In this document: positions 46,636 to 55,349 of the stretch, in pieces
How positions within the stretch are numbered: the stretch's first letter is position 1
Layout of the letters: each line of letters begins with the position of its first letter
NCBI GenBank assembly: GCA_035651715.1
Contig: DASRFD010000047.1
Span: 1-64,000, forward strand
Source of the DNA: Nevskia sp035651715
Lineage (GTDB): Bacteria > Pseudomonadota > Gammaproteobacteria > Nevskiales > Nevskiaceae
Reading direction: 5' to 3'
Length of the DNA stretch: 64,000 nucleotides
Notes under the pieces: generated by a model
Told to the model about the DNA's origin: nothing
The model's database searches: none
What the model saw: the letters and a program-made list of their open reading frames with translations, nothing else
Position numbers and translations under genes: made by a program

Positions 46636-46995
46636 ATGCAGCAAACCGGAGCCCCCACGCAGGCAGCACCTGGCCGCGACGCCCGGCGGCACTTCCGCGT
46701 CCGCTATCCGCAGCGGCTGCGGCCGCGGCTGCAGGTGCAGGGCCGCTACACCGCGGTGATCGACCTGTCCGAGGGCGGCGTGCGCATCGTCAACGAGCCC
46801 GGGCTGGCGCTGGCGCCGGGCGCCACGGTGAGCGGGGCGCTGCTGTTGCGCAGCGGCGAGGCCGCCCGCTTCAGCGGCCGCGTGCTGCGCGTAACCCCCG
46901 GCGACGTCGCGCTCAGCCTCGGGCAGGGTTTCAGCTATCGCATCATCCTGCGCGAGCAACGCACGCTGCGCGCGAGCCAGCCTTACTTCGGCTGA
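46636..46995 (+). CDS. PilZ-domain c-di-GMP effector
   Basis: A 119-residue single-domain PilZ protein. The RxxxR motif is in DARRHFRVRYP and the D/NxSxxG motif is IDLSEGG, both needed for c-di-GMP binding. Strands GRYTAVIDLSEGGVRIVNEP and RFSGRVLRVTPGDVALSLGQ complete the barrel. Its own sigma-54-like promoter and position next to flagellar genes suggest a YcgR-like motility role, though the YcgR N-terminal domain is missing. Confidence 0.85.
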   Translation: MQQTGAPTQAAPGRDARRHFRVRYPQRLRPRLQVQGRYTAVIDLSEGGVRIVNEPGLALAPGATVSGALLLRSGEAARFSGRVLRVTPGDVALSLGQGFSYRIILREQRTLRASQPYFG

Positions 46996-47114
46996 GCGGC
47001 CTGCCGGGCCCGGCAGGCAAAATGTGATTCAAGTTTCAGCTGACGAACGTGGCGAGCGGACCGACGGACCAATGGTAAGATCTGGCCGACAAGTGGTGCG
47101 ACGGCCTGATCCTC

Positions 47115-47354
47115 ATGCAGAAGCTGATCATGATCACGATTCCCAGCGATCCCGGCGCCCGCGTCGAGGTCTGGCTGGAGCGCGGCCGCACCCGCCGCGA
47201 CCTGCCGTACTTCCATGCCGTCTCCTACCGCGGCGCCGCCGAGCTCGAGCGCCGCAGCCGGCCCGCCGCCGAGGACGAGCCGATGACCGCGGGCGCGCGC
47301 CGGCTGTGCAGCGAGCTGTGCGAGGGCATGGGCTGGCAGCCCGCGTTGAATTAA
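47115..47354 (+). CDS. Hypothetical 79-aa protein
   Basis: Begins MQKLIMITIPSDPGARVEVW and continues ERGRTRRDLPYFHAVSYRGA. It is probably a small alpha/beta protein; no domain is recognised. It lies between the PilZ gene and the convergent flgN and has no clear ribosome-binding site. Confidence 0.5.
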   Translation: MQKLIMITIPSDPGARVEVWLERGRTRRDLPYFHAVSYRGAAELERRSRPAAEDEPMTAGARRLCSELCEGMGWQPALN

Positions 47355-47388
47355 GTCGGGGGAACCGGTCACGGTTCCGTCAGGCCGC

Positions 47389-47757
47389 TCAGGCCTGGAT
47401 GCGAAAATTCCGCTGCACTTCGTACTGGCCGCGGCCGCTCACATCGTACTGGCCCGGCGCGCCGCGCCGCGCCGCCAGGGCGCTGCGGCTGCGGTTGAAG
47501 CGCGCCTGCAGCAGGGCCTCGTTGAGCGCGGTCTGCTGCTGGCAGCGCTCGACCAGCTGGCGCAGACCGGTGCGCAGTGCCGGGTTGTTCAGCGCGACGC
47601 CGCGCAGCGCGTCCAGCTGCCGCAGCCGCAGCAGCTTGTCGCGGCACAGCGCCAGCAGGCGGTCGGGATCGCCGCCCTGCAGCGCCTGGTGCTCCTGTTC
47701 CAGCAACGCCAGCAGGGCGCCGGCGTGGTCCAGGGCGGTTTCGGCGGCCTGTGCCAT
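47389..47757 (-). CDS. flgN: Flagellar export chaperone FlgN
   Basis: A 122-residue helical protein (MAQAAETALDHAGALLALLE, EHQALQGGDPDRLLALCRDK, RQLVERCQQQTALNEALLQA) that fits the FlgN chaperone for FlgK and FlgL. The ATG overlaps the flgM stop by one base (TAATG on the − strand). FlgN escorts the hook–filament junction proteins, whose genes lie about 10 kb to the right. Confidence 0.85.
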   Translation of the reverse strand: MAQAAETALDHAGALLALLEQEHQALQGGDPDRLLALCRDKLLRLRQLDALRGVALNNPALRTGLRQLVERCQQQTALNEALLQARFNRSRSALAARRGAPGQYDVSGRGQYEVQRNFRIQA

Positions 47758-48065
47758 TACTTGTGCATCTCCCATTCCAGGCGCGACAGTTTGGCGGCCA
47801 CCGTCCGGGCATCGATCGGGTAGCGTCCGGCCGCGATCGCGGCCTTGACGGAGCTGACGCGGCCGGAATCGACTTGCGGACCGGTGGCCATGGACTTGTC
47901 GAGCTGCTGCATGCGCATCGCGTCGCCGGTGAGGCTGACCTTATCGACCGGGGGCGCCGGCTGGGCGCTGGCCACCGCCGCGGTGGCCGGCTTGTCCGCC
48001 AGCGCCTTGGCGCCGCCGGCCAGGCCCACTGCCACGGTGCTCATCGAATCGATTTTGGAAGTCAT
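47757..48065 (-). CDS. flgM: Anti-sigma-28 factor FlgM
   Basis: A 102-residue protein with an unstructured Ala/Pro-rich N-terminal half and the conserved sigma-28-binding C-terminus (SGRVSSVKAAIAAGRYPIDA, RTVAAKLSRLEWEM). It holds FliA inactive until the hook is complete, then is exported. It is cotranscribed with flgA upstream and flgN downstream. Confidence 0.9.
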   Translation of the reverse strand: MTSKIDSMSTVAVGLAGGAKALADKPATAAVASAQPAPPVDKVSLTGDAMRMQQLDKSMATGPQVDSGRVSSVKAAIAAGRYPIDARTVAAKLSRLEWEMHK

Positions 48066-48173
48066 CTCAGTGCCTTGGGCGCGCTCGAACGGAGTGCATG
48101 GCGGTTATAGCGGCAATCCGGGGCGGAACTTTAGGCCGTCCATCCCTGCCGGCTGTCGGCTCGGCGCGCCCTT

Positions 48174-48851
48174 TCAGAGGCCGATCTCCAGCACGCCGTC
48201 CTCGCGCACCACGCCTTCCACCTGGCGGTGCGTGTCGAGGTTCTCGGCCTTGATGCGCTCGCCGCTGGCGCCGTCGGCCAGCGCCTTGCCGGTGGCCCGC
48301 ACCACGAAGCCGCCGGACTGGCTCATCAACACGATCTCCTGCCCGCGGTGGATGCTGGCCGGCGCGTCGAGCGCGTTCGGCGGCAGCGGCTCGCCCGGCG
48401 TCACCGGCCGGCGCAGCAGCTTGCCGGCGGCGTCCTCGATCCGCGCGATGTAGCCATTGGGCAGGCTGGCGGTGTCCTGCTCCTCCAGGGCCAGCGCGTC
48501 CGCCGGCACCGGCAGGCCGGGCGCCAGGCTGCGCTTCACCACCACCACGGTGCGGCGCTCGCTGGCGCGCACCGGCACATAGAGCGTCCACACCGAGGGT
48601 CCGGTGCAGTGCACGGCCACGGTCCAGGCATTGCCCGGGTTGGGCGCCGCCCCGCCGGCCTGCAGCTGCCCGCCGCAGGTCGGGACGCGGAGCCGCGGGT
48701 CCAGCGGCGCGGCGCCGAGCCTGGCGCCGCCGCCGAGGCGGGCGGCGACGTAGCCGGTGGCGGCGTCGCGGATGCGCTCCAGCGGCTCGGGGTCCGCGGC
48801 GCGCGCGGCGCCGCAGGCCAGCCACAGCAGGAGGATCAGCAAGCGCGGCAT
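48174..48851 (-). CDS. flgA: P-ring assembly chaperone FlgA
   Basis: A 225-residue periplasmic protein with signal peptide (PRLLILLLWLACGAARA). The SAF-type C-terminal domain (VKRSLAPGLPVPADALALEE, LLRRPVTPGEPLPPNAL, GQEIVLMSQSGGFVVRATGK, ENLDTHRQVEGVV) is characteristic of FlgA, which assists FlgI polymerisation into the P ring. A sigma-54-like promoter lies upstream. Confidence 0.92.
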   Translation of the reverse strand: MPRLLILLLWLACGAARAADPEPLERIRDAATGYVAARLGGGARLGAAPLDPRLRVPTCGGQLQAGGAAPNPGNAWTVAVHCTGPSVWTLYVPVRASERRTVVVVKRSLAPGLPVPADALALEEQDTASLPNGYIARIEDAAGKLLRRPVTPGEPLPPNALDAPASIHRGQEIVLMSQSGGFVVRATGKALADGASGERIKAENLDTHRQVEGVVREDGVLEIGL

Positions 48852-48886
48852 GGGAACTCATCCACTCGATAGATAGGGTGGCCACA

Positions 48887-48902
48887 AGCAAACCGCGTGC
48901 CT
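48887..48902 (-). promoter_or_regulatory. Sigma-54-type promoter for flgA-flgM-flgN
   Basis: Read on the − strand, AGGCACGCGGTTTGCT gives −24 GG and −12 GC (TTTGCT) with the required 10-bp spacing, 36 bp upstream of the flgA ATG. This copy has the canonical TTGC of sigma-54 promoters. Confidence 0.6.
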
Positions 48903-48952
48903 CAAGTCCGGGCCGCCACTGCCGCTATGCCGGCGAGACCGCGAGTACCCTC

Positions 48953-49882
48953 ATGTCCGCAGGATTGCTGGAAAGCATCGACCGCAGCACCCAGCTGGCC
49001 GGCCACAACCGGCTGGCGCTGCTCCTGTTCCGCCTCGACGAGCGCCAAATCTTTGGCATCAACGTCTTCAAGGTGCAGGAGGTGATGACGGTGCCGGCGA
49101 TGGTGAAGATGCCCGGCGCCCACGCCCTGGTGCGCGGCGTGGCCGACCTGCGCGGCGGCATCGTGCCGATCATCGACCTCGGCCTGGCTCTGGGCGAGCC
49201 GCCGGACAGCCGCGCGGCCCACGTCATCGTCACCGAGTACAACCGCAGCGTGCAGGGCTTCCTGGTGCGGGCGGTGGAACGCATCGTGCACGTCGACGTG
49301 GCCGCGGTGCAGCCGCCGCCGGGCGGCGCCGGCGACTCCGGCTACCTCACCGCCATCACCCGGGTCGGCGAGGAGCTGGTCGAGATCGTCGACGTCGAGA
49401 AGGTGCTGGCCGAGGTGCTGGGCGAGCCCCAGCCGCTGTCGGCGGAGCTGACGCAGCGCGCCCAAGGCCTGGGCGAGGGCCGCCGCGTGCTGGTGGTGGA
49501 CGATTCGCGCGTCGCCCGCAGCCAGATCGAGAAGCTGCTACAGCAGCTGGGCGTGCAGTGCACCCTGGTCAACGACGGCCGCGAGGCCCTGCGCCACCTG
49601 CAGGCCCTCGCCGAGCGCGGGCCGGTGAACGAGCAGCTGCTGATGGTGATCTCCGACATCGAGATGCCCGGCATGGACGGCTACAGCCTGACGACGGAAA
49701 TCCGGCGCGATCCGCGCCTGCGCGAGCTGTATGTGCTGCTGCATACCTCGCTGTCGGGGGTGTTCAACAAGGCCATGGTGCAGCGGGTCGGCGCCAACCG
49801 CTTCATCGCCAAGTTCGGCGCCGACGAGCTGGCCGGCGCGGTGATCGAGCGGCTGCAGGCGGCGGTGACGGGCGAGGCCTGA
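48953..49882 (+). CDS. cheV: Chemotaxis coupling protein CheV
   Basis: A 309-residue protein. The N-terminal CheW-like domain (RLALLLFRLDERQIFGINVF, KVQEVMTVPAMVKMPGAHAL, GVADLRGGIVPIIDLGLALG) and the C-terminal receiver domain (RVLVVDDSRVARSQIEKLLQ, phospho-acceptor in VISDIEMPGMDGY, Lys in FIAKFG) define CheV. It couples receptors to CheA and is modulated by phosphorylation. It is divergent from flgA. The cheR gene that often follows cheV in this position is absent. Confidence 0.93.
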   Translation: MSAGLLESIDRSTQLAGHNRLALLLFRLDERQIFGINVFKVQEVMTVPAMVKMPGAHALVRGVADLRGGIVPIIDLGLALGEPPDSRAAHVIVTEYNRSVQGFLVRAVERIVHVDVAAVQPPPGGAGDSGYLTAITRVGEELVEIVDVEKVLAEVLGEPQPLSAELTQRAQGLGEGRRVLVVDDSRVARSQIEKLLQQLGVQCTLVNDGREALRHLQALAERGPVNEQLLMVISDIEMPGMDGYSLTTEIRRDPRLRELYVLLHTSLSGVFNKAMVQRVGANRFIAKFGADELAGAVIERLQAAVTGEA

Positions 49883-49970
49883 GCTGCGCCCAGGCGGTTG
49901 TCGGAGGCCAGTTGTCAGCTTTCAGTTAAAGGCGCAAGGGCACCAGCGCTTCACGGACAACCGGCGTGCC

Positions 49971-49986
49971 TGGCACAGGCCTTGTA
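49971..49986 (+). promoter_or_regulatory. Sigma-54-type promoter upstream of flgB
   Basis: TGGCACAGGCCTTGTA matches −24 TGGCAC, N5, −12 TTGTA, 34 bp before the flgB ATG. It probably drives flgBCDE and onward. Confidence 0.65.
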
Positions 49987-50020
49987 GGGAGGCCCGCAGG
50001 AATTTTACGCGGGAGCCGCC

Positions 50021-50395
50021 ATGGCCAACCTTGATCCGTTGTTCGGCATGCACGCCCAGTCCCTGGCCGTGCAGCGCCAGCGCATGGAGGTGCTGGCCGC
50101 CAACATCGCCAACGCCGACACTCCGCATTACCAGGCGCGCGACATCGACTTCGCCAAGGTGCTGGCCAGCCAGCAGCAGGCCGCCGCGTCCGCCCCTGCC
50201 GGCGCTGCGCCGGCGGCCGCCGCCCCGCCGCCGCTGGTGTACCGGGTGCCGCTGCAGCCCAGCGTCGACGGCAACACCGTCGACGAGCAGGTCGAGCAGG
50301 GCGCCTTCGCCGACGCGGCGATGCACTACCAGGCCAGCCTCAGCTTCCTCAACGGCGAAGTGAAGGGCCTGCTCACCGCCATCACCGGCAGCTGA
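50021..50395 (+). CDS. flgB: Flagellar proximal rod protein FlgB
   Basis: A 124-residue rod protein with the N-terminal rod/hook motif (RMEVLAANIANADTPHYQAR) and the FlgB-type ending (YQASLSFLNGEVKGLLTAIT). The middle is Ala/Pro-rich. First gene of the flg operon. Confidence 0.95.
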   Translation: MANLDPLFGMHAQSLAVQRQRMEVLAANIANADTPHYQARDIDFAKVLASQQQAAASAPAGAAPAAAAPPPLVYRVPLQPSVDGNTVDEQVEQGAFADAAMHYQASLSFLNGEVKGLLTAITGS

Positions 50396-50408
50396 GCGGA
50401 GACCCGGC

Positions 50409-50819
50409 ATGAGCTCCTCCTTCCGCATCTTCGACATCGCCGGCTCGGCGATGAGCGCGCAGTCGGTGCGCCTGAGCACCGTCGCCAGCAACCTCGCCAA
50501 CGCCGACGCCGTCGGCTCCGATCCGAACACCGTGTTCAAGGCGCATCTGCCGGTGTTCAAGGCGGCGCCGGAAGTCGCCGGCCAGCAGACGCCGGGCGTG
50601 CGCGTCACCGGCGTGGTCGAGAACCAGGCGGCGCCGGAAAAGCGCTACGAGCCGGGCAACCCGCTGGCCGACGGCGAAGGCTACGTCTACGCGCCCAACG
50701 TCAATGTGGTGGAGCAGATGGTGGACATGATCTCCGCTTCGCGCTCCTACCAGAACAGCGTCGAGGTGATGAACACCGCCAAGGAGCTGGCCTTGAAGAC
50801 CCTCACCCTCGGCAGCTGA
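50409..50819 (+). CDS. flgC: Flagellar proximal rod protein FlgC
   Basis: A 136-residue protein: RLSTVASNLANADAVGSDPN at the N-terminus, and NVVEQMVDMISASRSYQNSV with LALKTLTLG at the C-terminus, the typical FlgC ends. It follows flgB by 13 nt. Confidence 0.95.
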   Translation: MSSSFRIFDIAGSAMSAQSVRLSTVASNLANADAVGSDPNTVFKAHLPVFKAAPEVAGQQTPGVRVTGVVENQAAPEKRYEPGNPLADGEGYVYAPNVNVVEQMVDMISASRSYQNSVEVMNTAKELALKTLTLGS

Positions 50820-50835
50820 ACAGGAACCCCTCCGC

Positions 50836-51534
50836 ATGAGCGCCGTCAGCAACGACAGCAGCATCTATTCCTCGCTGGGCCTGACCAGCAGCACCCCGGT
50901 CAACCCCGCCTCGGCTAACGCCGCCGCGGCCGCCGCGGCCAGCACCGCCCTGAACCAGCAGGATTTCCTGCAGCTGATGACGGCGCAGATCAAGGCGCAG
51001 GATCCGCTCAACCCGATCAGCAACAACGAGTTCTTCAGCCAGATCGCGCAGTTCTCGACCGTGTCGGGCATCAATCAGCTCAACAGCGCCTTCGGCGCGC
51101 TGTCGTCGCAGCTCAGCTCCAGCCAGTCGCTGCAGGCGGCCAACCTGGTCGGCCACAACGTGCTGGTGCAAGGCAACCAGGCGCAGCTGACCAGCGCCGG
51201 CATGTACGGCGCCGTCGACGTGCCGGCCAGCGGCGAGGTCACGGTGCAGATCAAGGATTCCACCGGCGCCCTGGTCGGCACGCTCGACCTCGGCACCCAG
51301 TCGGCCGGCAACGTGCCGTTCAGCTGGAACGGCAAGGACGCCGCCGGCAACACCGTGCCGGCCGGCACCTACACCATCAGCGCCCAGGTCGGCAGCGGCG
51401 GCAGCGCCCAGGCCGCCAACACCGAAGTGATGGCCCAGGTGCTCAGCGTCTCGGTCAACGCCGGCGGGGCGCTCACCGTCAATCTTCAAGGTCTTGGCCC
51501 GGTGCCGTTCAGCCGGGTCCAGCAGATCCTCTAA
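50836..51534 (+). CDS. flgD: Hook-capping scaffold FlgD
   Basis: A 232-residue protein. The N-terminal export/cap region contains LNQQDFLQLMTAQIKAQDPL and NNEFFSQIAQFSTVSGINQL, the hallmark of FlgD. The C-terminal Ig/FnIII-like part (VPFSWNGKDAAGNTVPAGTY) is standard. It directs hook subunit assembly and is then discarded. Confidence 0.95.
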   Translation: MSAVSNDSSIYSSLGLTSSTPVNPASANAAAAAAASTALNQQDFLQLMTAQIKAQDPLNPISNNEFFSQIAQFSTVSGINQLNSAFGALSSQLSSSQSLQAANLVGHNVLVQGNQAQLTSAGMYGAVDVPASGEVTVQIKDSTGALVGTLDLGTQSAGNVPFSWNGKDAAGNTVPAGTYTISAQVGSGGSAQAANTEVMAQVLSVSVNAGGALTVNLQGLGPVPFSRVQQIL

Positions 51535-51548
51535 TCGCGGAGTCATCC

Positions 51549-52766
51549 ATGTCCTTCACCATCGCCCTGTCCGGCATCAGCGCCGCCACGACCGACCTCA
51601 ACACCATCTCCAACAACATCGCCAACGCCAACTCCACCGGCTTCAAGGAGTCGCGCGCCGAGTTCGGGGATTTCTTCCAGAACGCGGCCTACAACCTGCA
51701 GACCTCCACCACCGGCGGCGGCGTGCGCACCCAGACCATCGCCCAGCAGTTCGCGCAGGGCTCGATCACCAATACCAGCAACCCGCTGGACCTGGCGATC
51801 AGCGGCGAGGGCTTCTTCAGCGTGAAGGACAACGGCTCGGTGGTGTATACGCGCAACGGCGCCTTCACCACCGACAGCAGCGGCTTCGTCGTCACCGCCT
51901 CCGGCCAGCGCCTGCAGGTGTACCCGCCGCTGGCCGGCGGCACCACCTTCAGCACCGGCACCCTGTCCGACCTGCAGCTGTCGACCGCGCCGAATCCGCC
52001 GGCGGCCACCACCAGCATCGGCGCCGGCATCAACCTGCCGGCCAATGCGACGGCGCCGTCGAACGCGACGTTCTCGCCGACTGACACCAGCAGCTACAAC
52101 CAGACCACCGCCGTCACCATCTACGACTCGCTCGGCGCCGCCCACACCGCCAGCCTGTACTTCGTCGCCGGCGCCAGCGCCGGCAGCTGGACCCTGCACA
52201 CCGTGGTCGACGGCAGCGAGGTCGGCACCGGCACGGCGCTGACCTTCGACAGCAGCGGCAAGGCCACGGCCCCGGCCGGCGGCCTGGTGCCGCTGGCGTT
52301 CACGCCGGCCGACGGCGCCGCCGCGATCAGCGCCAACATCGACCTGGGCAAGGCCACCCAGTACGGCGGCAGCTTCGCCGTCAACAGCCTGACGCAGAAC
52401 GGCTACGCCACCGGCCAGCTCAGCGGCGTGGCGGTGGACGGCAGCGGCGTCGTCTCGGCGCGCTACAGCAATGGCCAGACCACGGTGCTGGGCCAGGTGG
52501 CGATGGCCAACTTCGCCAACCCGCAGGGCCTGCAGCAGCTCGGCGACGCCACCTGGGCACAGACCTTCGCCTCCGGCCAGGCCGTGCCCGGCGCCGCCGG
52601 CACCAGCGACTTCGGCGCGATCCAGTCCGGCGCGCTGGAGAGCAGCAACGTCGACCTGACGCAGCAGCTGGTCGACATGATGAACGCGCAGCGCAACTAT
52701 CAGGCGAACTCGCAGGTGATCTCCACCGACGACCAGCTGATGCAGACCATCCTGCAGCTGCGCTGA
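51549..52766 (+). CDS. flgE: Flagellar hook protein FlgE
   Basis: A 405-residue hook subunit with the N-terminal TTDLNTISNNIANANSTGFK, the domain-flanking LDLAISGEGFFSVKDNGSVV, and the C-terminal SSNVDLTQQLVDMMNAQRNY, QANSQVISTDDQLMQTILQL. Length is typical of FlgE. The 147-bp gap to flgF contains a hairpin. Confidence 0.95.
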   Translation: MSFTIALSGISAATTDLNTISNNIANANSTGFKESRAEFGDFFQNAAYNLQTSTTGGGVRTQTIAQQFAQGSITNTSNPLDLAISGEGFFSVKDNGSVVYTRNGAFTTDSSGFVVTASGQRLQVYPPLAGGTTFSTGTLSDLQLSTAPNPPAATTSIGAGINLPANATAPSNATFSPTDTSSYNQTTAVTIYDSLGAAHTASLYFVAGASAGSWTLHTVVDGSEVGTGTALTFDSSGKATAPAGGLVPLAFTPADGAAAISANIDLGKATQYGGSFAVNSLTQNGYATGQLSGVAVDGSGVVSARYSNGQTTVLGQVAMANFANPQGLQQLGDATWAQTFASGQAVPGAAGTSDFGAIQSGALESSNVDLTQQLVDMMNAQRNYQANSQVISTDDQLMQTILQLR

Positions 52767-52857
52767 TAAAAAAAGGCCGAGGCGAGTGGCGAAAGGCATG
52801 AAAGCGGGAAGCAGAAGCAGAGAGGTGCACGGCATGGTCGTTCAGGAATTGCATCCG

Positions 52858-52883
52858 GGCGCCGCGGCAGTTGCCGTGGCGCC
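52858..52883 (+). terminator. Hairpin between flgE and flgF
   Basis: GGCGCCGCGGCA and TGCCGTGGCGCC form a long GC-rich hairpin (one G·T pair) with a two-base loop. There is no T-run after it, so it may be a factor-dependent or partial terminator, or an mRNA-stabilising stem separating flgBCDE from flgFGHIJKL. Confidence 0.45.
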
Positions 52884-52913
52884 CCGCGTCTCCCGCCTCC
52901 GGCCTGCCGCCTG

Positions 52914-53654
52914 ATGGACCGCGCGCTCTATGTCGGCATGTCCGGCGCGATGCAGACCCTGCGCGCGCAGGCCGCCAACAGCAACAACCTGGCCAACGCC
53001 AGCACCAACGGCTTCCGCGCCCAGTTGCTGGATGCGCAGTCGCAGCCGGTGGCGGGGCCGGGCCTGCCGTCGCGGGTCAACGCCCAGCTGCTCGACAACG
53101 GCTGGGACTCGAGCGCCGGGGCGATCAACCAGACCGGGCGCGACCTCGACGTGGCGATGCGCCCCGGCCAGTGGCTGGCGGTGCAGGCCTCCGATGGCAG
53201 CGAGGCCTATACCCGCGGCGGCGACCTGCACGTCGACGCCTATGGCCAGCTGCTCACCGCCGGCGGCCAGCCGGTGCTCGGCGACAACGGCCCGATCTCG
53301 GTGCCGCAGTACTCCTCGATCAGCATCGGCGCCGACGGCAGCGTCTCGATCGTGCCGGCGGGGCAGGGGCCCGGCACCACCACCACCGTGGGCCGCCTGC
53401 GCGTGGTGCAGGCCACGCCGGAACAGCTCGGCCGCGGCAGCGACGGCCTGATGCGGGCCCAGCCCGGCGTCGACCTCCAGCCCAGCGCCGGCGAGACGGT
53501 GATCCCCGGCGCCCTGGAAAGCTCCAACGTCAATCTCGCCGCGACCATGGTCAACATGATCGAGCTGGCGCGCCAGTTCGACCTGCAGACCCGCCTGATG
53601 AAGTCGGTGCAGGACAACGCCAGCGCGGCGTCCTCCCTGCTGAAGATGGGATAG
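52914..53654 (+). CDS. flgF: Flagellar proximal rod protein FlgF
   Basis: A 246-residue protein (DRALYVGMSGAMQTLRAQAA, NSNNLANASTNGFRAQLLDA; C-terminus ESSNVNLAATMVNMIELARQ, FDLQTRLMKSV). These ends and the length are those of FlgF. Confidence 0.94.
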   Translation: MDRALYVGMSGAMQTLRAQAANSNNLANASTNGFRAQLLDAQSQPVAGPGLPSRVNAQLLDNGWDSSAGAINQTGRDLDVAMRPGQWLAVQASDGSEAYTRGGDLHVDAYGQLLTAGGQPVLGDNGPISVPQYSSISIGADGSVSIVPAGQGPGTTTTVGRLRVVQATPEQLGRGSDGLMRAQPGVDLQPSAGETVIPGALESSNVNLAATMVNMIELARQFDLQTRLMKSVQDNASAASSLLKMG

Positions 53655-53831
53655 CGCGGCAGCGCACCGGCAAACCCCGCCCCGCGGCAGCGGGATCCAT
53701 CACGCATCGCATGGCATCTCGGACATGGGCACGGCTTCCCGCGTTCGCGGCCATGGCGCGCGGGGAAATGGCCGCACCATCCACGCGTTTCGCGCGGCCT
53801 GGTCACGCTGGATTCTTGACGCCGGCAGGCC

Positions 53832-53847
53832 TGGCCCAGGATTTGTA
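53832..53847 (+). promoter_or_regulatory. Sigma-54-type promoter upstream of flgG
   Basis: TGGCCCAGGATTTGTA: −24 TGGCCC, five bases, −12 TTGTA, 42 bp before the flgG ATG. It lies in a 234-bp gap after flgF and probably gives flgGHIJKL a separate promoter. Confidence 0.55.
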
Positions 53848-53888
53848 ACAAGGCTCCCACAGCCGGGATTCCGGCATGGAGGCTTCAG

Positions 53889-54674
53889 ATGACTTCAGCA
53901 CTGTGGGTTGCCAAGACCGGCCTGGATGCGCAGCAAACGCAGATGGCCGTCATCTCCAACAACCTGGCCAACGTCAATACCACCGGGTTCAAGCGCGGCC
54001 GCGCCGTGTTCCAGGATCTGATGTACCAGAACCTCGGCCAGGCCGGCGCGCAGACCAGCACCCAGACGCAGTCGCCCTCTGGCCTGATGCTCGGCACCGG
54101 CGTGCAGATCGGCGCCACCGAGAAGCTGTTCCAGCAGGGCAACATGCAGCAGACCACCAACAGCTTCGACCTCGCCATCAACGGCCGCGGCTTCTTCCAG
54201 ATCCAGATGCCGGACGGCTCGCTGGCTTACTCCCGCGACGGCAGCTTCCAGGTCAACAGCCAGGGCCAGATGGTCAATTCCAGCGGCTATCCGCTGCAGC
54301 CGGGCATCACCATCCCGCAGGCGGCGCAGAGCGTCACCATCTCGCCGGACGGCATCGTCAGCGTCACCCTGGCCGGCCAGGCCGCGCCGCAGCAGGTGGG
54401 CACCTTGACCACCGCCGACTTCATCAATCCCGCGGGCCTGGAGGCGCGCGGCACCAACCTCTATGTCGAGACCGCCGCCAGCGGCAATCCGCAGACCGGC
54501 ACGCCGGGCCTCAACGGCCTGGGGCAGCTGGTGCAGGGCTCGCTGGAGGCCTCCAACGTCAACGTGGTGGAGGAGATGGTCAACATGATCGAGACGCAGC
54601 GCGCCTACGAGATGAACTCCAAGGCGATCTCGACCGCCGACCAGATGCTGCAGTTCATCACGCAGAACCTTTAA
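53889..54674 (+). CDS. flgG: Flagellar distal rod protein FlgG
   Basis: A 261-residue distal rod subunit: ALWVAKTGLDAQQTQMAVIS, NNLANVNTTGFKRGRAVFQD; C-terminus NVNVVEEMVNMIETQRAYEM, NSKAISTADQMLQFITQNL. Near-canonical FlgG, whose length is fixed in most bacteria at about 260. Confidence 0.97.
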   Translation: MTSALWVAKTGLDAQQTQMAVISNNLANVNTTGFKRGRAVFQDLMYQNLGQAGAQTSTQTQSPSGLMLGTGVQIGATEKLFQQGNMQQTTNSFDLAINGRGFFQIQMPDGSLAYSRDGSFQVNSQGQMVNSSGYPLQPGITIPQAAQSVTISPDGIVSVTLAGQAAPQQVGTLTTADFINPAGLEARGTNLYVETAASGNPQTGTPGLNGLGQLVQGSLEASNVNVVEEMVNMIETQRAYEMNSKAISTADQMLQFITQNL

Positions 54675-54686
54675 GCGGAGCGCATC

Positions 54687-55349
54687 ATGCCGGCATTCCC
54701 GATCCGCCTTGGCCTTCTCGCCGCCAGCCTCTGGCTGGGCGGCTGCAACATCATCGAGGAGAAGATCCAGGAGCCGCCGCCGCCGATGCCGGTGCTGCCG
54801 ATCCCGGAGCAGCCGCGCGCCGGGGCCATCGCCGCGCCGGGCGGCAGCGGCCTGTCGCTGTTCGAGGATGCCAAGGCGCGCAACGTCGGCGACCTGCTCA
54901 CCATCCAGCTGGTCGAGGCCACCACCGCGCAGAAGTCGGCCACCACCGACAGCAGCAAGGCCGACAACGTCACGCTGGGCAACATCGGCATCTACGGCAA
55001 GACCATCCACACCAATTCCAGCGTCTCCAGCAACCGCGGCTTCAAAGGCAGCGGCGACAGCGCGCAGAGCAACTCGCTGCAGGGCAGCGTGACCGTGGCG
55101 GTGGTGCAGCGCCTGGCCAACGGCAACCTGGTGGTGCGCGGCGAAAAGCAGATCCAGATCAACCAGGGGCAGGAGTTCGTGCGCCTGGAGGGCGTGATCC
55201 GTCCGGCCGACATCGGCACCGACAACACCGTCACCTCCGATCGCGTCGCCAACGCGCGCATCGCCTATACCGGCAAGGGCCAGCTCGCCGACGCCAACGC
55301 GCAGGGCTGGCTGACGCGCTTCTTCAGCTCGCCGTGGATGCCCTTCTGA
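54687..55349 (+). CDS. flgH: Flagellar L-ring lipoprotein FlgH
   Basis: A 220-residue lipoprotein (lipobox LGGC, Cys20) with the FlgH core (SLFEDAKARNVGDLLTIQLV, RLANGNLVVRGEKQIQINQG, GVIRPADIGTDNTVTSDRVA). It forms the outer-membrane L ring. Its TGA overlaps the flgI ATG (TGATG). Confidence 0.96.
   Translation: MPAFPIRLGLLAASLWLGGCNIIEEKIQEPPPPMPVLPIPEQPRAGAIAAPGGSGLSLFEDAKARNVGDLLTIQLVEATTAQKSATTDSSKADNVTLGNIGIYGKTIHTNSSVSSNRGFKGSGDSAQSNSLQGSVTVAVVQRLANGNLVVRGEKQIQINQGQEFVRLEGVIRPADIGTDNTVTSDRVANARIAYTGKGQLADANAQGWLTRFFSSPWMPF

Noticed and set aside
51543..52835. Long − strand frames across flgE and other flagellar genes
   Set aside because: All are shadows of well-conserved flg and fli genes and show Gly/Ala/Arg-rich non-protein-like composition.
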